Source of the DNA: Vibrio barjaei
GTDB taxonomy: Bacteria; Pseudomonadota; Gammaproteobacteria; Enterobacterales; Vibrionaceae
Direction of reading: 5' to 3'
DNA: 64,000 bases
Assembly (NCBI RefSeq): GCF_001639065.2
Contig: NZ_LQXO02000034.1
Location: forward strand, 96,160-160,159
A program made the translations under genes and the position numbers. Below, in pieces: positions 61,151 through 64,000 of this stretch; position 1 is the stretch's first letter, and every line of letters starts with the position of its first letter. The notes under the pieces were generated by a model. It had not been told where the DNA came from. It did no database searches and was given only the letters and a program-made list of their open reading frames with translations.

Positions 61151-61371
61151 CTTGGATTTACTCCTGGTTGTTTTTACACCACCCGAAATCTTCACGATTT
61201 TGGGAGTTCATACGGTGCTTTTTCCAGAAGAAAGATAAACGTTACGTTCAACTTCCTTTCAGTCTGGCACCATCTACGTAGGTATGATTAAGTTCTTTTC
61301 AGAACGCCTACGGTCTTGGACGGAGGCTAAATTCCTTAAGGAGTTTCAGCCCCAACCACAAATTTGATAGG
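61151..61371 (-). promoter_or_regulatory. L10 leader (autoregulatory mRNA structure for rplJL)
   Basis: A 220-base untranslated leader containing, on the minus strand, CAAGACCGTAGGCGTTC then AACTTAATCATACCTACGTA and GATGGTGCC. This closely resembles the E. coli L10 leader, where the L10-L12 complex binds a kink-turn junction and blocks rplJ translation. Confidence 0.88.
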
Positions 61372-61377
61372 CGCAAA

Positions 61378-61405
61378 ATTATACATAATTTTTGCGCCTA
61401 TGCAA
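61378..61405 (-). promoter_or_regulatory. rplJ promoter embedded in an inverted repeat
   Basis: TTGCAT (61405-61400), 16-base spacer, TATAAT (61383-61378). The spacer and -10 lie inside the palindrome AGGCGCAAAA...TTTTGCGCCT. The -35 starts five bases after the rplA stop. Confidence 0.78.
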
Positions 61406-61409
61406 GCAA

Positions 61410-62111
61410 TTAAGCTTGAGTGTTTAGTGTAGATTGATCTACAGAAACACCAGCACCCATAGTAGTAGAGATGCTTACTTTCTTCAGGAAAGTACCTTTC
61501 GCTGAAGACGGCTTCGCTTTCTTAAGCGCAACTAGTAGAGCTTCTAGGTTCTCTTGTAGTTGGTTCGCTTCGAAGTTCACTTTACCGATAGTAGTGTGAA
61601 TGATGCCGTTTTTGTCGTTACGGTAACGAACCTGACCAGCTTTAGCGTTCTTAACTGCTTCAGCAACGTTAGGAGTTACAGTACCAACTTTAGGGTTTGG
61701 CATAAGACCGCGAGGACCTAGGATAGTACCTAGTTGACCAACAACACGCATTGCATCTGGAGAAGCAACAACTACGTCGAAGTTCATTTCGCCTTTCTTA
61801 ACTTGCTCAGCAAGATCTTCCATACCAACGATGTCTGCGCCAGCTTCTTTAGCTGCTTCAGCGTTTGCACCTTGAGTGAACACTGCAACGCGGATTTCGC
61901 GGCCAGTACCGTGAGGTAGTACAGTTGCACCACGTACGTTCTGGTCAGATTTACGAGCATCGATGCCTAGGTTAACAGCAACATCTACAGACTCAACGAA
62001 TTTAGCCGTTGCTAGTTCTTTAAGAAGAGCTACAGCTTCGTTGATTTCGTATTCTTTAGTTACTTCAACTTTTTCGCGGATAACGCGCATACGCTTAGTA
62101 AGTTTTGCCAT
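61410..62111 (-). CDS. rplA: 50S ribosomal protein L1
   Basis: A 233-residue ribosomal protein that binds 23S rRNA at the L1 stalk and represses rplKA translation when in excess. MAKLTKRMRVIREKV opens it; family segments are DQNVRGATVLPHGTGR and LGTILGPRGLMPNPKVGTV. It begins four bases after the rplK stop, and its own stop runs into the rplJ promoter. Confidence 0.99.
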   Translation of the reverse strand: MAKLTKRMRVIREKVEVTKEYEINEAVALLKELATAKFVESVDVAVNLGIDARKSDQNVRGATVLPHGTGREIRVAVFTQGANAEAAKEAGADIVGMEDLAEQVKKGEMNFDVVVASPDAMRVVGQLGTILGPRGLMPNPKVGTVTPNVAEAVKNAKAGQVRYRNDKNGIIHTTIGKVNFEANQLQENLEALLVALKKAKPSSAKGTFLKKVSISTTMGAGVSVDQSTLNTQA

Positions 62112-62115
62112 GATC

Positions 62116-62544
62116 TTAACCCTCTACCACTAGGCCCATTGAACGAGCAGTACCCGCAATAGAACGCTTCATCGCTTCAATGTCAGCACCAGTCATATCA
62201 GCAGCTTTAGTTTCTGCGATTTCTTGGATTTGAGCGTCAGTCACTGTACCCACTTTTTCAGTGTTAGGACGACCTGAACCAGACTTAACGCCAGCAGCTT
62301 TCTTAAGAAGAACAGCAGCAGGTGGAGTCTTAGTTACGAACGTGAAAGAACGGTCGTTGTAAACAGTGATAACTACTGGAGTCGGTAGACCTTTCTCAAT
62401 AGATTCTGTTTTTGCGTTGAACGCTTTACAGAATTCCATGATGTTCACACCGTGTTGACCTAGAGCAGGACCAACCGGTGGACTTGGGTTTGCCATACCA
62501 GCTGCAACTTGCAGTTTGATATAAGCTTCAACTTTCTTAGCCAT
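62116..62544 (-). CDS. rplK: 50S ribosomal protein L11
   Basis: A 142-residue protein at the GTPase-associated centre, needed for RelA activation. It has the N-terminal proline-rich PSPPVGPALGQHGVNIMEFC and the C-terminal RNA-binding domain ending GTARSMGLVVEG. The start MAKKVEAYIKLQV at 62544 has AGGAA upstream; an extension to 62568 is not used. It is the first gene of the rplKAJL-rpoBC transcript. Confidence 0.99.
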   Translation of the reverse strand: MAKKVEAYIKLQVAAGMANPSPPVGPALGQHGVNIMEFCKAFNAKTESIEKGLPTPVVITVYNDRSFTFVTKTPPAAVLLKKAAGVKSGSGRPNTEKVGTVTDAQIQEIAETKAADMTGADIEAMKRSIAGTARSMGLVVEG

Positions 62545-62640
62545 GATATTTCCTAATTTTGGGTTCAAACGCTATCCGAGTGGAAAGCTCCCCGTGTTTT
62601 GATAAAACTTTCTACAGCCAGTGCTGTAAAAAGGCGCGAA

Positions 62641-62669
62641 ATTATAAGCATAATTCGCGCCCTATTCAA
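62641..62669 (-). promoter_or_regulatory. rplK promoter embedded in an inverted repeat
   Basis: TTGAAT (62669-62664), 17-base spacer, TATAAT (62646-62641). The spacer and -10 are inside the palindrome GGCGCGAATTATG...TATAATTTCGCGCC (62633-62661), like that of the rplJ promoter. Confidence 0.85.
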
Positions 62670-62709
62670 CCCTAAAAAGGTGATTTTTTATACTCTTTAA
62701 AATCGAGTA

Positions 62710-63258
62710 TTAATCAAGCTTATCCACTTGACCGAATTCAAGCTCAACTGGTGTTGCACGACCAAAGATCGATACAGACACTTTTACGCGGCTCTTATCG
62801 TAATCCACTTCTTCAACAGTACCGTTGAAGTCAGCAAATGGACCTTCATTGACACGTACCACTTCACCCGCTTCGAACATTGTTCTTGGACGAGGAGCTT
62901 CACTAGCCTTCTCTAGACGATTTAGGATAGCGTCAGCTTCTTTATCAGTGATAGGTGCAGGACGGTCAGAGGTACCACCAATGAAGCCCATGACACGTGG
63001 CACACTGCGTACTAAGTGCCAAGACTCATCGTTCATGATCATCTGAACAAGAACGTAGCCTGGGAAGAACTTACGCTCGCTTTTACGGCGTTGGCCTGCG
63101 CGCATTTCCACAACTTCTTCAGTCGGTACTAGCACTTCGCCAAAGTACTCTTCCATTGCGTGCATTTTGATATGTTCGCGAAGAGACTGAGCCACACGTC
63201 CTTCAAAACCAGAAAAGGCTTGAACTACGTACCAGCGTTTTTTCGGAGCTTCACTCAT
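62710..63258 (-). CDS. nusG: Transcription termination/antitermination factor NusG
   Basis: A 182-residue protein that binds RNA polymerase and links it to Rho or ribosomes. The N-terminal NGN domain shows KRWYVVQAFSGFEGRVAQS and FFPGYVLVQM; the C-terminal KOW domain has FADFNGTVEEVDYDKSRVKV. It is 13 bases downstream of secE. It is the housekeeping paralogue of RfaH, whose ops target lies upstream of manC in this window. Confidence 0.99.
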   Translation of the reverse strand: MSEAPKKRWYVVQAFSGFEGRVAQSLREHIKMHAMEEYFGEVLVPTEEVVEMRAGQRRKSERKFFPGYVLVQMIMNDESWHLVRSVPRVMGFIGGTSDRPAPITDKEADAILNRLEKASEAPRPRTMFEAGEVVRVNEGPFADFNGTVEEVDYDKSRVKVSVSIFGRATPVELEFGQVDKLD

Positions 63259-63271
63259 GAATTAACACCCT

Positions 63272-63649
63272 CTATAACCCGGTTATGAATGCAACAAGAC
63301 GAACCATAATGCCGTCGATACCCCATAACGCAAGCGCCATTACAATACTTACTGCAAGGACAATCAGCGTAGTTTGCATTGTTTCTTGGCGTGTAGGCCA
63401 AACTACTTTGCGAACTTCTACGCGAGCTTCACGTGCGAACGTGATCGCTGCCTTACCTTTTGTTGTTGTAGCTGCTACACCAAGTGCCGCAGCAATCAAT
63501 ACAACTACACCTGCAGCGCGAAGAACTACAGAAAGTTCTCCATACAGGTAATTACCCACAACAGCGGCGGCTAGCAGAGCAAAAGCGACAATCCACTTCA
63601 TTACATCTGCTGCATTTGAGCTATCAGGAGTTTCAGCGTTTGCTTTCAT
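63272..63649 (-). CDS. secE: Preprotein translocase subunit SecE
   Basis: A 125-residue inner-membrane subunit of the SecYEG channel. It has three hydrophobic segments and the conserved cytoplasmic region EARVEVRKVVWPTRQETMQT before the last one. The ATG at 63649 (MKANAETP) with AGG nine bases upstream is chosen over an upstream TTG at 63667. Confidence 0.98.
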   Translation of the reverse strand: MKANAETPDSSNAADVMKWIVAFALLAAAVVGNYLYGELSVVLRAAGVVVLIAAALGVAATTTKGKAAITFAREARVEVRKVVWPTRQETMQTTLIVLAVSIVMALALWGIDGIMVRLVAFITGL

Positions 63650-63949
63650 AAAACCAACCTGTGACAAGTCTAACTAGACGACAACAACCCCGCTGCTGCA
63701 GGGCTTATTCCTTTAATGTTGATTAAATTTGAGTCAAACCAACATTTTAGCCAAAGGCTCAGGTAGAAATTACTTTCCAACTCAACCCTTAAAATCCTTT
63801 CTAAATTCATACAATGAGCAGTCACTGAATGAATTTTGCGCCTCTATATATAGTAGCGCAGAAAAAGGGCATCAAATGATGCCCTTTTTAGCATTGCTTA
63901 GTCAAATCTTATTCAAAGATTTTCCCAGAGCTTGCGACAATTCTAAGAA
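63650..63949. other. tuf-secE intergenic region without a tRNA
   Basis: A 300-bp gap. It holds the tuf terminator and must carry the secE promoter; a weak candidate on the minus strand is TTGACT with a poor -10. I looked for a tRNA gene, often present near tuf in related genomes, and found no cloverleaf. Confidence 0.55.
63862..63889 (-). terminator. Intrinsic terminator after tuf
   Basis: GGGCATC-AAAT-GATGCCC (63867-63884) flanked by AAAAA and TTTTT, so it can act in both directions; it ends the leftward tuf transcript. Confidence 0.92.
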
Positions 63950-64000
63950 TTAGTCGAAGATCTTAGCAACAACACCAGCACCTACTGTACGGCCACCTTC
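63950..64000 (-). CDS. tuf: Elongation factor Tu, C-terminal end (partial, 5' part off window)
   Basis: The minus strand at the right edge encodes EGGRTVGAGVVAKIFD and a TAA stop (63952-63950), the C-terminus of EF-Tu. Its place upstream of secE and nusG is the conserved tufB position. Only 16 codons are in the window. Confidence 0.95.
   Translation of the reverse strand, partial: EGGRTVGAGVVAKIFD

Noticed and set aside
63650..63949. Possible tRNA gene between tuf and secE
   Set aside because: No acceptor/T-arm pattern or CCA-like end could be found; only a terminator is clear.
1..64000. CRISPR array, integron or prophage
   Set aside because: No regularly spaced direct repeats, integrase, attachment site or phage structural genes are visible; the scattered repeats are single or paired, not arrayed.

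Overview
The window looks like a chromosomal segment of a Vibrio species (Gammaproteobacteria, Vibrionaceae). The grounds are gene order and protein content: a gmhD/rjg pair next to a polysaccharide locus, an OpsX/KdkA-type inner-core LPS system, yicC-rph-pyrE, gmk-rpoZ-spoT-trmH-recG, ompR-envZ-greB, a ToxR-like membrane regulator, and tuf-secE-nusG-rplKAJL-rpoBC-rsd-nudC-hemE. Species cannot be fixed from the sequence alone. I see no rRNA, tRNA, complete insertion sequence or CRISPR array.

Region 1 (1-4.6 kb). A leftward polysaccharide operon enters from the left edge. Its first gene is manC, preceded by a JUMPstart/ops element for RfaH. The MBL-fold RNase gene rjg and the heptose epimerase gene gmhD/hldD follow, adjacent and divergent.

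Region 2 (4.6-22 kb). This is a long LPS-core locus: a glycosyltransferase/deacetylase fusion, several GT9 heptosyltransferases, an O-antigen ligase, GT2 and GT25 transferases, a GtrB/GtrA/GT-C trio of the kind that adds a polyprenyl-linked sugar, Kdo transferase WaaA, Kdo kinase KdkA, an OpsX-like heptosyltransferase, a WaaE-like transferase, CoaD and an ArnT-like lipid glycosyltransferase. Together they would build a single phosphorylated Kdo, add heptoses, decorate the core and ligate O-antigen.

Region 3 (22-39.7 kb). Housekeeping genes: pyrE, rph, yicC, gmk, rpoZ, spoT, trmH, recG, envZ, ompR and greB. Two surface-modification genes (pyruvyltransferase-like, phosphoethanolamine-transferase-like) and a purine permease with two PurR boxes sit between yicC and gmk. 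recG has a LexA-box match just upstream.

Region 4 (39.9-46 kb). An AT-rich accessory block: an orphan protein with weak ADP-ribosyltransferase-like features, then a compact chaperone-usher cluster (one subunit, chaperone, usher) ending in a ToxR-like membrane regulator and a small ToxS/TcpH-like membrane protein. This is the most interesting accessory system here.

Region 5 (46-64 kb). yjaG, a 2-hydroxyacid dehydrogenase, a DUF4136 lipoprotein, hemE, a candidate small RNA, nudC, rsd, and the leftward rpoC-rpoB-rplL-rplJ-rplA-rplK-nusG-secE-tuf block with its promoters, L10 leader and rplL-rpoB attenuator. Short hairpin-ended repeats (about 80-125 bp, termini GTCATnCC/GGnATGAC) are scattered between genes throughout.
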